Assembly (NCBI GenBank): GCA_947177885.1
Contig: CAMWWF010000028.1
Location: 1 to 15,351 of the forward strand
Source of the DNA: an uncultured Lachnospiraceae bacterium
GTDB taxonomy: Bacteria > Bacillota_A > Clostridia > Lachnospirales > Lachnospiraceae
Length of the DNA: 15,351 nucleotides
Direction: 5' to 3'
A model generated the notes under the pieces. The model was not told the origin of the DNA, did no database searches, and saw only the letters and a list, made by a program, of their open reading frames with translations. Numbering within the stretch: the stretch's first letter is position 1; the number at the start of each line of letters is the position of its first letter. Of the stretch, positions 1-7,550 are shown piece by piece. Both the position numbers and the translations under genes were made by a program.

Positions 1-1236
1 GTCAATTCCCCAGATCAGCGGCAGGATAAGGATCGCCGCGATCTGGAATACCAGTGTTCTCAGGAAAGAAATGGCGGCGGAGATCAGGCCGTTGTTCAGG
101 GCGGTGAAAAATCCCGAACCGTAGATGGCGAAACCGGAAAACAGGAATGAAAACGAAAAGATGGCAAATCCCTGGAGCGTCAGGTTTAACAGGTCAGCGT
201 CATATCCTACAAACAGGATGGAAAGAGGCTTTGCCAGCACTTCTCCAAGGATCACCATACCAATGGAAAATATGCCGACTATGATCAGGCTCTTTTTCAG
301 TAGACCTTTCAGCTCATCATGGTTCCCGGCTCCGTAATGATAACTGATGACAGGTGCGGTTCCGATGGTATATCCGATGAATGCGGCTATAAAGATCATA
401 CAGACATACATCAATACACCATATGCCGCAACGCCGTTTTCTCCTGCATATTTCATCAGCTGCATATTGTAGAGCATTCCTACCAGAGACATGGAAACAT
501 TACTCATAAGCTCCGAGGAACCGTTCATACAGATCCTGAAAAGCGCTTTTCCATCGAAGGAGGGTCTGGTAAATTTCAGGCGGCTGGAATTGGGACGCCA
601 GAAATATAGTATGGGCAGCACGCCGCCAATGATCTGGCTGATAGTCGTTGCGATCGCGGCACCGGCAACGCCCCACTTGAATACTGCCATGAACAGTGCG
701 TCCAGTATCATGTTGGCAACACCAGCGGTTACTGTGATATACAGACCTGACTGGGGCTTCTCCGCCATGATAAAGAAGCTCTGGAACTCCTGCTGCAGCA
801 TAAAGGCCGGAATGGCGGCCAGTATGATCCGCCCATAAAGAACGCAGTTGTCAAGCATTTCTCCCTCCGCGCCCAGCAGCGCGGCGACAGGACGGATGCA
901 GATGACGCCCAGGATCGCGATCACAATGCCCAGCAGTATGGAGATACAGACCACCATGGAGAACAGGTTGTGTGCCTTTTCTGCCTTACCTTCTCCCATT
1001 GTCTTCGAGATCAGAGCACTGCCGCCGGTGCCAAGCATAAAACCGAAGGCGCCCAGGATCATGAGGAAGGGCATAATGAAATTGACGGCGGCAAAGGGTG
1101 TCTTGCCCACAAAGTTTGACACGAAAAATCCATCCACCACACCATAGATGGATGTGAAGATCATCATGGCGATGGAGGGCAGTGTAAAGCGCAAAAGCTT
1201 TTTATAAGTAAAATGTTCGGATAATTGAATATTCAT
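1..1236 (-). CDS. MATE family multidrug/cation efflux transporter, 3' end cut off by the window
   Basis: A polytopic membrane protein of the MATE (MOP superfamily) type, which exports drugs or metabolites in exchange for Na+ or H+. The reverse strand is open for 412 codons from an ATG at 1234-1236 to the window edge, so roughly 30-50 residues of a usual 440-460 are missing. The N-terminus begins MNIQLSEHFTYKKLLRFTLP and continues into SIAMMIFTSIYGVVDGFFVS, the usual first MATE helix. Further on come GFMLGTGGSALISKTMGEG, a family-typical loop, and GVAGAAIATTISQIIGG in the middle helices. A Shine-Dalgarno-like AGGAAAGG sits at 1249-1256, a rather long 12 nt from the start. The gene follows the MarR gene by 41 nt on the same strand, so the two are probably co-transcribed and the pump is under MarR control. 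The substrate cannot be told from sequence. Confidence 0.93.
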   Translation of the reverse strand, partial: MNIQLSEHFTYKKLLRFTLPSIAMMIFTSIYGVVDGFFVSNFVGKTPFAAVNFIMPFLMILGAFGFMLGTGGSALISKTMGEGKAEKAHNLFSMVVCISILLGIVIAILGVICIRPVAALLGAEGEMLDNCVLYGRIILAAIPAFMLQQEFQSFFIMAEKPQSGLYITVTAGVANMILDALFMAVFKWGVAGAAIATTISQIIGGVLPILYFWRPNSSRLKFTRPSFDGKALFRICMNGSSELMSNVSMSLVGMLYNMQLMKYAGENGVAAYGVLMYVCMIFIAAFIGYTIGTAPVISYHYGAGNHDELKGLLKKSLIIVGIFSIGMVILGEVLAKPLSILFVGYDADLLNLTLQGFAIFSFSFLFSGFAIYGSGFFTALNNGLISAAISFLRTLVFQIAAILILPLIWGID

Positions 1237-1277
1237 ATAAATAATGTACCTTTCCTAATATTTAAATTTGTGTCGGT

Positions 1278-1826
1278 TCAGAGCCGGGCGGGACCGGCTG
1301 AATGCATGGCGGGCGTGGCTTTCTGTATATTGACGCCTTGTATCGGAGGAAGCGCTGCGGAGTTTTCGCTGGAAGGGTGAGTTCCCAGAAATTGCCGCAG
1401 AAGAGAACAGCGTTTTCCTGCCATCTCTACGAACAACTGGTTTTCCTCATCGCTGAAAGAGGCAAATACCTGATTCTCTGCCTGTTTCAATGGAGCGACG
1501 ATCTGCTGCGCCAGCTGTTGGCCGTCGTCTGTAAATGTGACGTATTTGCTTTTTCGATTTCCGGGGATCGGATCCAATCGGATGATCTTCTGCTGCTCCA
1601 GGCCCTTTAATGCCGTGTTGATAGTCTGGCGGCTGAAAAACCAGCCATTGCAGATATCGGTCTGAGTGACTCCTTCCTTTGAACCATAGACTGCATAGAG
1701 GATCCAGAGCGCGGCATCAGACAGATTGCACCGCAGCGCGTAATAGTGATATATGTCATCCAGTTCTTTGTCATATTGATCTAAGAGGGCAGCATACTCA
1801 TTGTATTTATCCGTATGATTTTCCAA
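1278..1826 (-). CDS. MarR family transcriptional repressor (start moved to a TTG)
   Basis: A 182-residue winged-helix regulator, probably controlling itself and the MATE pump downstream. The helix-turn-helix lies at about residues 50-80 (GVTQTDICNGWFFSRQTINT, then ALKGLEQQKII). The wing follows at 89-102 (GNRKSKYVTFTDDG), all typical of MarR. The frame is open up to a TTG at 1854-1856. However, a perfect AGGAGG at 1835-1840 lies inside that longer frame, exactly 8 nt before a second in-frame TTG at 1824-1826. The longer start would also leave a leader of only about 8 nt after the mapped promoter. I therefore start at 1826. The C-terminal tail after about residue 150 is unusually long, rich in Ala, Pro and Ser, and without a recognisable fold. 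The family call is firm; the ligand is unknown. Confidence 0.9.
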   Translation of the reverse strand: MENHTDKYNEYAALLDQYDKELDDIYHYYALRCNLSDAALWILYAVYGSKEGVTQTDICNGWFFSRQTINTALKGLEQQKIIRLDPIPGNRKSKYVTFTDDGQQLAQQIVAPLKQAENQVFASFSDEENQLFVEMAGKRCSLLRQFLGTHPSSENSAALPPIQGVNIQKATPAMHSAGPARL

Positions 1827-1870
1827 AACATCAGCCTCCTGTGAATATTGTTCCAAATCGTATGGAGTGT

Positions 1871-1899
1871 ATTATAGTCCGGAACCGGACAAAAGTCAA
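1871..1899 (-). promoter_or_regulatory. Strong sigma-A promoter with a palindromic operator in the spacer (marR-MATE operon)
   Basis: Read on the minus strand, the -35 is TTGACT (1894-1899), the spacer is exactly 17 nt (1877-1893) and the -10 is a perfect TATAAT (1871-1876). The spacer contains the perfect inverted repeat GTCCGG-TT-CCGGAC (1877-1890). A repressor bound there would block RNA polymerase. MarR proteins bind palindromes of about this size and often repress their own operon, so self-repression is a reasonable inference. Transcription should start near 1864, giving a leader of about 38 nt. Confidence 0.85.
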
Positions 1900-1925
1900 C
1901 TGTAAAAGCATGAAGTGAATAGGAC

Positions 1926-2021
1926 TTTGTGATCATGCGGCTTCTGTCATTTATGCTGTTTTCAGGATATGGTGTGTTAATTCCTGTTAGTGACACTTTA
2001 TATGTTTTTGTGATCTTGCGG
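1926..2021 (+). repeat. 15-bp imperfect direct repeat upstream of fruK
   Basis: TTTGTGATCATGCGG at 1926-1940 recurs as TTTGTGATCTTGCGG at 2007-2021, with one mismatch and 81 bp between starts. The second copy overlaps the candidate fruK -35 element, so the pair may be binding sites for a regulator of the fruK-ptsI operon. The region 1827-2185 between the two divergent operons holds only the marR promoter, these repeats and the fruK promoters; I see no gene in it. Confidence 0.55.
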
Positions 2022-2107
2022 AAATATGGTATAATATGTCCATATTCAAGGCAGTCAGAGGCCGAATGGCCATCCATACCGCGATTGTTCTGCAATCATG
2101 GTATAAT
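2008..2107 (+). promoter_or_regulatory. Two candidate promoters for fruK-ptsI
   Basis: The first candidate has TTGTGA (2008-2013), a 16-nt spacer and TATAAT (2030-2035). The second has only TATAAT (2102-2107) and no good -35. Both carry the extended -10 form TGGTATAAT, within a repeated 10-mer ATGGTATAAT (2026-2035 and 2098-2107). Just before the second -10 lies the inverted repeat GATTG-TTCTG-CAATC (2083-2097), placed where a repressor could act. Which one is used cannot be decided by eye. Confidence 0.5.
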
Positions 2108-2185
2108 AAAGTATCAAAGATTATTTTAGCCTGATCGTCAGACAAATAGCTGTAAACAGGAATGGAATAACAGGAGGTTGATGCA

Positions 2186-3097
2186 ATGATTTATACCGTT
2201 ACATTTAATCCGGCGATCGATTATGCCATAGGGGTTGACACTCTGGAACTGGGAATGACCAACCGATCTGCCTTTGAGCAGCTTTTGCCTGGGGGCAAGG
2301 GACTGAATGCTTCCACCATTCTCAATCACCTTGGCGTGGACAATGTAGCACTGGGATTTATTGCGGGATTTACAGGAGCGGAGATTAAGCGGAGTTTTGA
2401 GGCAATGGGAGGCAAGAGCGATTTCATCGAACTGAAAGAAGGCATTTCCAGGATCAATGTGAAGATCAAATCCGTCAGTGAGACAGAGATCAATGCCGCC
2501 GGGCCTGTGATCAACAGTGAAGCGCTGGTGCAGCTTATGACAAAGCTGAATGCGCTGGAGGACGGAGATATCCTGATCCTTGCCGGCAGCATACCGGCCT
2601 CACTGCCGGATTCGCTGTACAGTGACATTATGAAAATGCTCTCTGACCGCAAGGTTATGATAGCGGTGGATGCCACAAAGGATCTGCTTGTAAATGTTCT
2701 GCCTCACAGGCCCTTCCTTGTAAAGCCTAATAACCATGAACTGGGAGAAATATTTGGAGTGACTCTTAAGACCCGGGAAGAAGTGGTTCCCTATGCGAAA
2801 AGGCTCCAGGAAAAGGGTGCGGCGAATGTTCTGGTCTCCATGGCCGGCGAAGGTGCCGTGCTCCTGACGGAGACGGGTGAGGTACTGATGAGCGGGGCAC
2901 CCAAAGGAAAAGTCAAAAATTCCGTAGGCGCGGGAGATTCCATGGTGGCAGGATTTATTGCCGGGTGGTGTGAAAAGAAGGATTATGCCCATGCTTTTAA
3001 GATGGGAATTTCGTCCGGCAGCGCAAGTGCGTTTTCGGAGCTGCTTGCCACAAAGGCGGAGATTAGGCAGGTGTATGATGCTTTTGAACTGTTGTAA
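2186..3097 (+). CDS. fruK: 1-phosphofructokinase (PfkB/ribokinase-family hexose-phosphate kinase)
   Basis: A 303-residue cytoplasmic kinase expected to convert fructose 1-phosphate and ATP to fructose 1,6-bisphosphate after PTS uptake of fructose. The start is MIYTVTFNPAIDY, the characteristic opening of this subfamily. The substrate-binding glycine motif GGKGLNAS is at 36-43, ETEINAAGP at about 99-107, LAGSIP at 132-137, KPNNHEL at 180-186, and the catalytic PfkB signature with GAGDS at 248-252 (Asp251 as the base). Length is normal. A perfect AGGAGG (2172-2177) precedes the ATG by 8 nt. Close relatives include tagatose-6-phosphate kinase, so the exact sugar phosphate is inferred. The gene lies 113 nt before ptsI, which supports a PTS-linked role. 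The fructose EII permease usually found beside fruK is absent here. Confidence 0.88.
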   Translation: MIYTVTFNPAIDYAIGVDTLELGMTNRSAFEQLLPGGKGLNASTILNHLGVDNVALGFIAGFTGAEIKRSFEAMGGKSDFIELKEGISRINVKIKSVSETEINAAGPVINSEALVQLMTKLNALEDGDILILAGSIPASLPDSLYSDIMKMLSDRKVMIAVDATKDLLVNVLPHRPFLVKPNNHELGEIFGVTLKTREEVVPYAKRLQEKGAANVLVSMAGEGAVLLTETGEVLMSGAPKGKVKNSVGAGDSMVAGFIAGWCEKKDYAHAFKMGISSGSASAFSELLATKAEIRQVYDAFELL

Positions 3098-3210
3098 TGC
3101 GGCAGGATCTTATGGTATCTGCACAAACAGCAGCGGCAATCTCCGGGATGGCCCATTGAAAAAGCAGTTGAAATGGCGTGTCTGGGAGAAAATGAAAGGG
3201 AGGCCGCAGA

Positions 3211-4839
3211 ATGACGGAATATAGTGGAAAAAGCGTATATGGGGGCATTGCCATTGGAAAAATACACCTTTTGGCAAAAAAGGAGCAAACCATTGTAAGG
3301 AATAAGATAGAAGACTGTGCGGCAGAGCTCCGGCGTTTTGAAGAAGCCGGAAGAAAGGCTCAGAGCCAGCTTGCCGCATTGTATGAGAAAGCGGTCAAAG
3401 AGGTGGGAGAAGCAAATGCGGCTATCTTTGAGATCCATCAGATGATGCTGGAGGATGACGATTATTTGGATTCCATCAAAAATATGATATCGGAACAGCA
3501 GGTGAATGCAGAGTACGCGGTAGGCGTTACGGCGGATAACTTCGCCGAGATGTTTGCCTCCATGGATGATGCGTATATGAAAGAGCGGGCGGCGGATGTC
3601 AGAGATATATCGGACCGTCTGGTGAGGATCCTGGGAAATGCCGAAAGCGAATCCGAGCGGTCTGATGAGCCTGTTATCATCCTCGCCAATGACCTTGCGC
3701 CCAGTGAAACGGTTCAGCTGGATAAAGACCTTGTGCTTTCTTTTGTGACAGTACATGGTTCCATCAATTCCCATACGGCAATCCTCGCCCGTACCATGAA
3801 CATACCCGCTCTGATCGGAGTCGGAATTGATATTTCTGATGACCTGGAGGGAAAAATGGCAGTGGTGGACGGTTCGGAAGGGATGTTGTATATAGAGCCG
3901 GATGAGGAAACACTTGCCGGACTGCGGAAATGCCGGGAGGAGGAATCGGACAAACAGAGGCTCCTTCAGGAACTTAAGGGAAAGGAAAATATCACAAAGG
4001 ACGGCAGAGAGGTTCTGGTCTATGCCAATATCGGAAATGTGAAAGATCTGGCATATGTGCTGAAGAATGACGCGGGAGGTATCGGTTTGTTCCGGAGTGA
4101 GTTTATATATCTGGAAAGCAGCACATATCCCACGGAGGAAGAACAGTTTCAGATTTATAAGAAGACCGCCCAGACAATGGCGGGAAAGCGGGTTATCATC
4201 AGAACCCTTGATATCGGCGCGGATAAGCAGGCGGACTATTTCGAACTGGACAAAGAAGAAAATCCTGCCATGGGACTGCGTGCGATCCGGATCTGCCTCA
4301 CAAGGCCGGATATTTTCAAAACGCAGCTTCGCGCCATTTACAGAGCGTCAAAGTACGGCAAGCTTGCCATTATGTATCCCATGATAACTTCTCTGGAAGA
4401 GGTCAGGAGGATAAAGGAGATATCGGCGGAAGTGCGGGCGGAACTGGACCGGGATGGAATTCCGTATAACACGGCGGAGGAAGGCATTATGATCGAGACT
4501 CCCGCAGCAGTCATGATAAGCGATCTTCTGGCGAAAGAAGTGGATTTCTTCAGCATAGGAACCAATGATCTCTCCCAGTATACCATGGCGATCGACCGTC
4601 AGAATCCGAAGCTGGATGAATTTTTTGATCCCCACCATGAGGCGGTTCTCAGAATGATCGAACTGGTATGCAGGAATGCCCATGCCGAAGATACATGGGT
4701 GGGAATCTGCGGGGAACTTGGCGCCGATCTGGAACTTACGGAGCGTTTCCTGCGGATGGGAGTGGATGAACTGTCGGTATCACCTTCTTATGTTCTGCCG
4801 CTGCGGAACCGGATCAGAAATCTGGATCTGAGCAGATAG
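3211..4839 (+). CDS. ptsI: Phosphoenolpyruvate-protein phosphotransferase (PTS Enzyme I)
   Basis: A 542-residue cytoplasmic enzyme that takes phosphate from PEP and passes it to HPr, the first step of PTS sugar uptake. The N-terminal HPr-binding helical region is at about 30-145. The phosphohistidine region is SHTAILAR at 187-194, with active His188. The PEP-binding barrel follows, with GLFRSEFIYL at 292-301, the signature SIGTNDLSQYTMAIDRQN at 448-465, and the catalytic Cys500 in GICGE. The Gly-Gly usually just before the active-site Ser-His is replaced by His-Gly-Ser-Ile-Asn; I would still expect activity since every catalytic residue is present. GGGAGG at 3198-3203 lies 7 nt before the ATG. 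A stop codon of a frame continuing from fruK overlaps this ATG (ATGA at 3211-3214). HPr is not encoded nearby, so it must come from elsewhere. Confidence 0.95.
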   Translation: MTEYSGKSVYGGIAIGKIHLLAKKEQTIVRNKIEDCAAELRRFEEAGRKAQSQLAALYEKAVKEVGEANAAIFEIHQMMLEDDDYLDSIKNMISEQQVNAEYAVGVTADNFAEMFASMDDAYMKERAADVRDISDRLVRILGNAESESERSDEPVIILANDLAPSETVQLDKDLVLSFVTVHGSINSHTAILARTMNIPALIGVGIDISDDLEGKMAVVDGSEGMLYIEPDEETLAGLRKCREEESDKQRLLQELKGKENITKDGREVLVYANIGNVKDLAYVLKNDAGGIGLFRSEFIYLESSTYPTEEEQFQIYKKTAQTMAGKRVIIRTLDIGADKQADYFELDKEENPAMGLRAIRICLTRPDIFKTQLRAIYRASKYGKLAIMYPMITSLEEVRRIKEISAEVRAELDRDGIPYNTAEEGIMIETPAAVMISDLLAKEVDFFSIGTNDLSQYTMAIDRQNPKLDEFFDPHHEAVLRMIELVCRNAHAEDTWVGICGELGADLELTERFLRMGVDELSVSPSYVLPLRNRIRNLDLSR

Positions 4840-4851
4840 AGAAGGTTGTTG

Positions 4852-4888
4852 TTGCCTTTTGGATGCCTCATGCTTATAATCAATTATA
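4852..4888 (+). promoter_or_regulatory. Promoter of the GH42 gene with a palindrome over the -10
   Basis: TTGCCT (4852-4857), a 17-nt spacer and a perfect TATAAT (4875-4880) form a good sigma-A promoter just after ptsI. The -10 is half of the perfect inverted repeat TATAAT-CA-ATTATA (4875-4888), which could be a repressor site or simply an AT-rich coincidence. The predicted transcript would start near 4887, giving a leader of about 258 nt before the beta-galactosidase. Confidence 0.6.
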
Positions 4889-4903
4889 CCGGCGTGTCAA
4901 TTC

Positions 4904-5026
4904 AGTGCCATGGGATAAGTGCCAAATGGGGATGAGAAGAGATCAAAGTTCTTTGAAGTCGGGAGAGGGTAAAGCTTCTTTATAAAATGGAGTACTATTT
5001 ATGGGACTGAGTCCTTTTTATGGGAC
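4904..5026 (+). repeat. Paired direct repeats in the leader of the GH42 gene
   Basis: Two repeat pairs are visible in the 305-nt gene-free stretch 4840-5144. AGTGCCA occurs at 4904-4910 and 4918-4924, each followed by a GGGAT-like run. TTTATGGGAC occurs at 4998-5007 and 5017-5026, with starts 19 bp apart. Between the latter copies is a short GGAC-TGA-GTCC hairpin followed by TTTTTA, too short to call a terminator. A 19-21-bp phasing of direct repeats is typical of activator sites, for example AraC-family sites. No gene is seen in this stretch. Confidence 0.45.
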
Positions 5027-5144
5027 ACGATGTAATGCGGATGCACTGTGGAAGAAGTATGGCGCGTTTTGAACCGACGTGGTTTTTGCGATACGGAAGT
5101 CAGAGTTGGATTATGAGTAAGAGAAGAAGCGGAGGAGGCGGAGT

Positions 5145-7190
5145 ATGGGAAAATGGATCGGCGAAAACAGTATTGACCTGGGAGTCTGCTATTACCCAGA
5201 ACACTGGGATAAAGGTATGTGGGCGGAGGATCTGGAGCGGATGCTGGCGGCGGGGCTTAAGACGGTACGCATTGCGGAATTTGCGTGGAATCTGATCGAA
5301 CCTGCGGAAGGGGAATTTACCTATGAATTCTTTGATGAATTTCTGGCGTTGGCGCAGGAAAAGGGGATTCGGGTTATCTTCTGCACTCCCACAGCGACGC
5401 CGCCTGCATGGCTGACGGACAGGTATCCTGAGGTGCTGAACGCGGATCAGGAAGGAAATCTGATCCGACACGGCTCCCGCAGACACTATAATTATAATTC
5501 TCCCGTCTACCGGGAATTTTGCAGACGGATCGTGGAGAAGTCGGCGTCTCATTACGGTTCGCATCCTGCCATTGTGGGATGGCAGCTGGATAATGAGTTC
5601 AACTGTGAGAACAGTGAATTCTATTCTGAGAGCGATACAATGGCCTTTCGCATATTTTTGCGGGATAAATATGGGACTTTGGATGCCCTTAATGAGGCAT
5701 GGGGCACTGTTTTCTGGAATCAGACGTACACGGAATGGGAGCAGATCCATGTGCCCAGGAAGACCAACACAGGTTCTGTGAATCCCCATCTGCAGCTTGA
5801 CTATTACCGGTTTATTTCTGACAGTGTGTGTCGCTTTGCGAGGCAGCAGGCGGATATTATCCGCAAATATTGTAAGGAGACGGATTTCATTACCACAAAC
5901 GGTATTTTCAGCAATATTGATTATCAGAGGCTGCAGAGGGAGAGCCTGGATGTGCTCATGTATGATTCCTATCCGAACTTTGCATATTGCCTGGACGATT
6001 ACAGGGAAGAGGACGTCATGAAGGATCGGAAATGGAGCCGCAATCTGGCGGAGGTACGTTCCGTGTCTCCTGTCTTTGGCATTATGGAGCAGCAGAGTGG
6101 GGCAAACGGCTGGAATACGAGAATGGAGGCGCCCACACCCCGTCCCGGGCAGCTTACGCTGTGGACCTTCCAGAGCATTGCCCATGGCGCGGACTTTATC
6201 AGTTATTTTCGCTGGAGAACCTGTAATTTCGGAACAGAGATGTACTGGCACGGCATTCTGGATTACTCCGGCAGAGAGAACCGCAGATTGAGAGAAGTGA
6301 CAGAGGTGTCACATAAAGTAAAGGCGATCCGGGAGGCGGCAGGAGCAGTTTATCATGCGAAAGTCGGTATTTTGAAGGACTATGACAATGTATGGGACTG
6401 TCAGGTGGACAGGTGGCATGAGAGAGTGGACAGAGTCAGTCAGAAATCCCTGTTCACGGCATTGCAGAGAGCGCATGTTCCCTTTGATTATGTGTATCTG
6501 GATGTAAAGACAGGATTGAAGGATCTGCAGAAATATGAGGTATTGTTCTATCCACATGCCTCCATTCTGACACAGGAGCGGATAGGGCTTTTGGAACAGT
6601 ATGTGGCGGAGGGCGGAAGGCTTGTGATGGGCTGTCGCACCGGTTATAAGGAAGAAAACGGGAAGTGTGTCATAAATTGTCTGCCCGGTTTGGCGTCTGA
6701 ACTGACAGGGACGGATATACCGGAATATTCTTTTGTTGCACCGGATGACGGTAAAGTGACGGCTGAGTGGGACGGGCAGACGATGGAGGCGGCCGTGTTC
6801 AACGATCTGCTTGCCCCCGCAGGTGAGAATGCGGAAGTCCTGGCAGCTTATTCGAACAGCTATTACGCAGGCACCCCTGCGCTGATACGCAATCGTTTTG
6901 GGAAAGGGGAAGCATATTATTTCGGCGGAGCCTTTGCAATGGATACGGTAGAGCTGTTTATACGGAAGCTGGGTATCGGGGAACCTTACGCGGAGGTCCT
7001 GGATGTTCCCGCGGAGTGTGAACTGGCAGTGAGGGAAAAGGACGGGGTACGGTATCTGTTTGTACTTAACTATGAGAAGGATTCTGTGGAGGTTATTTTG
7101 AAAAGAGAGCTCCGGGAACTGCTTTCAGGGGAGAGCTGTTGCGGGATACAGGAGCTGGAGCCATATGGGGTCAGAGTCTATAGGATGTAG
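5145..7190 (+). CDS. GH42 family beta-galactosidase, cytoplasmic
   Basis: A 681-residue glycoside hydrolase family 42 enzyme, expected to cleave terminal beta-D-galactosides (some members also take alpha-L-arabinopyranosides). The retaining catalytic pair is visible: acid/base Glu151 in GWQLDNEFN and nucleophile Glu315 in FGIMEQQSGANGW. The N-terminal barrel begins LGVCYYPEHW and contains GLKTVRIAEFAWNLIEP. The middle trimerisation domain (about 400-620) and a small C-terminal beta domain ending EPYGVRVYRM follow, at the usual family length. The zinc-binding cysteine cluster of some GH42 enzymes is not evident; only Cys154 remains near the acid/base. There is no signal peptide, so the substrate must be imported, but no transporter is adjacent. 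AGGAGG at 5133-5138 lies 6 nt before the ATG. It has its own promoter and faces the convergent AraC remnant. Confidence 0.94.
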   Translation: MGKWIGENSIDLGVCYYPEHWDKGMWAEDLERMLAAGLKTVRIAEFAWNLIEPAEGEFTYEFFDEFLALAQEKGIRVIFCTPTATPPAWLTDRYPEVLNADQEGNLIRHGSRRHYNYNSPVYREFCRRIVEKSASHYGSHPAIVGWQLDNEFNCENSEFYSESDTMAFRIFLRDKYGTLDALNEAWGTVFWNQTYTEWEQIHVPRKTNTGSVNPHLQLDYYRFISDSVCRFARQQADIIRKYCKETDFITTNGIFSNIDYQRLQRESLDVLMYDSYPNFAYCLDDYREEDVMKDRKWSRNLAEVRSVSPVFGIMEQQSGANGWNTRMEAPTPRPGQLTLWTFQSIAHGADFISYFRWRTCNFGTEMYWHGILDYSGRENRRLREVTEVSHKVKAIREAAGAVYHAKVGILKDYDNVWDCQVDRWHERVDRVSQKSLFTALQRAHVPFDYVYLDVKTGLKDLQKYEVLFYPHASILTQERIGLLEQYVAEGGRLVMGCRTGYKEENGKCVINCLPGLASELTGTDIPEYSFVAPDDGKVTAEWDGQTMEAAVFNDLLAPAGENAEVLAAYSNSYYAGTPALIRNRFGKGEAYYFGGAFAMDTVELFIRKLGIGEPYAEVLDVPAECELAVREKDGVRYLFVLNYEKDSVEVILKRELRELLSGESCCGIQELEPYGVRVYRM

Positions 7191-7191
7191 T

Positions 7192-7440
7192 TTATTTTGC
7201 GGGCAATAAGTCAAAGTCCCGGGGATTTTGATTCCCTGGGACCTTGATGAATGCCGCGGGGTCTTTGATCTGCCGGTTTTCCGGAAGTGAACCGGTGTAC
7301 CCGCAGAGCAGACCGAACACCCGCTGGAAGTGATAGCCGGTGGAACAGCTCTGTCTGGCAATTTCGTCGTAATCCGGCGCTTCCGTGATGTGCTCTTCCA
7401 CATAGTCGATGGCGCGTTGTATTCCCATTACCCAATCCAC
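7192..7440 (-). pseudogene. Truncated AraC-family regulator (N-terminal HTH only)
   Basis: An 82-codon frame starts at a GTG (7438-7440), with AAGGAGA at 7447-7453 six nt upstream. Residues 1-49 match the first half of an AraC-type DNA-binding domain of the kind that sits at the N-terminus of AraC/GyrI-like proteins: VDWVMGIQRAIDYVEEHITE, then YDEIARQSCSTGYHFQRVF. After about residue 49 the expected continuation (second helix-turn-helix, then effector domain, full length near 280-300) is gone. It is replaced by a short unrelated-looking tail ending DFDLLPAK. The other two frames do not restore it, so a deletion fits better than a simple frameshift. It lies after the ABC genes on the same strand and ends 2 nt from the end of the GH42 gene. 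A functional small DNA-binding protein is possible but less likely. Confidence 0.65.
7216..7242 (-). terminator. Hairpin between convergent genes, possible weak terminator
   Basis: GTCCC-G-GGGA, a 7-nt loop, then TCCC-T-GGGAC forms a 10-bp stem with one G-U pair. On the minus strand it is followed by TTTGACTTATT, a moderate T-rich tract; on the plus strand there is no T run. It lies inside the tail of the truncated AraC frame and 25 nt past the GH42 stop, where a shared terminator would be expected. Its presence also suggests the AraC tail is not conserved protein. Confidence 0.4.
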
Positions 7441-7550
7441 GTTGCTTCTCCTTGTCTGTTCTGTCTGCATACAGGATAGCAGACTTTTAAAGGCGCTTCC
7501 CGATTTTTTGTGGGAAGATGTGCGGGAAATGTCAATCCGACGCCTGCTGT

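Noticed and set aside
125..1147. Several plus-strand frames over the left edge
   Set aside because: They are antisense to the MATE transporter, whose minus-strand translation shows clear transmembrane and family motifs.
1275..1303. Hairpin around the marR stop codon (AGCCGG/CCGGCT) as a terminator
   Set aside because: No T run follows on the minus strand, and the MATE gene should be co-transcribed; it may only be a minor intergenic structure.
3097..3214. Possible HPr remnant or small gene between fruK and ptsI
   Set aside because: Only short fragments in different frames; no HPr phospho-histidine motif and no usable start with a ribosome binding site.
5100..6251. A 383-codon minus-strand frame
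   Set aside because: It lies antisense to the well-conserved GH42 gene, has no recognisable protein motif and is explained by codon bias of the real gene.
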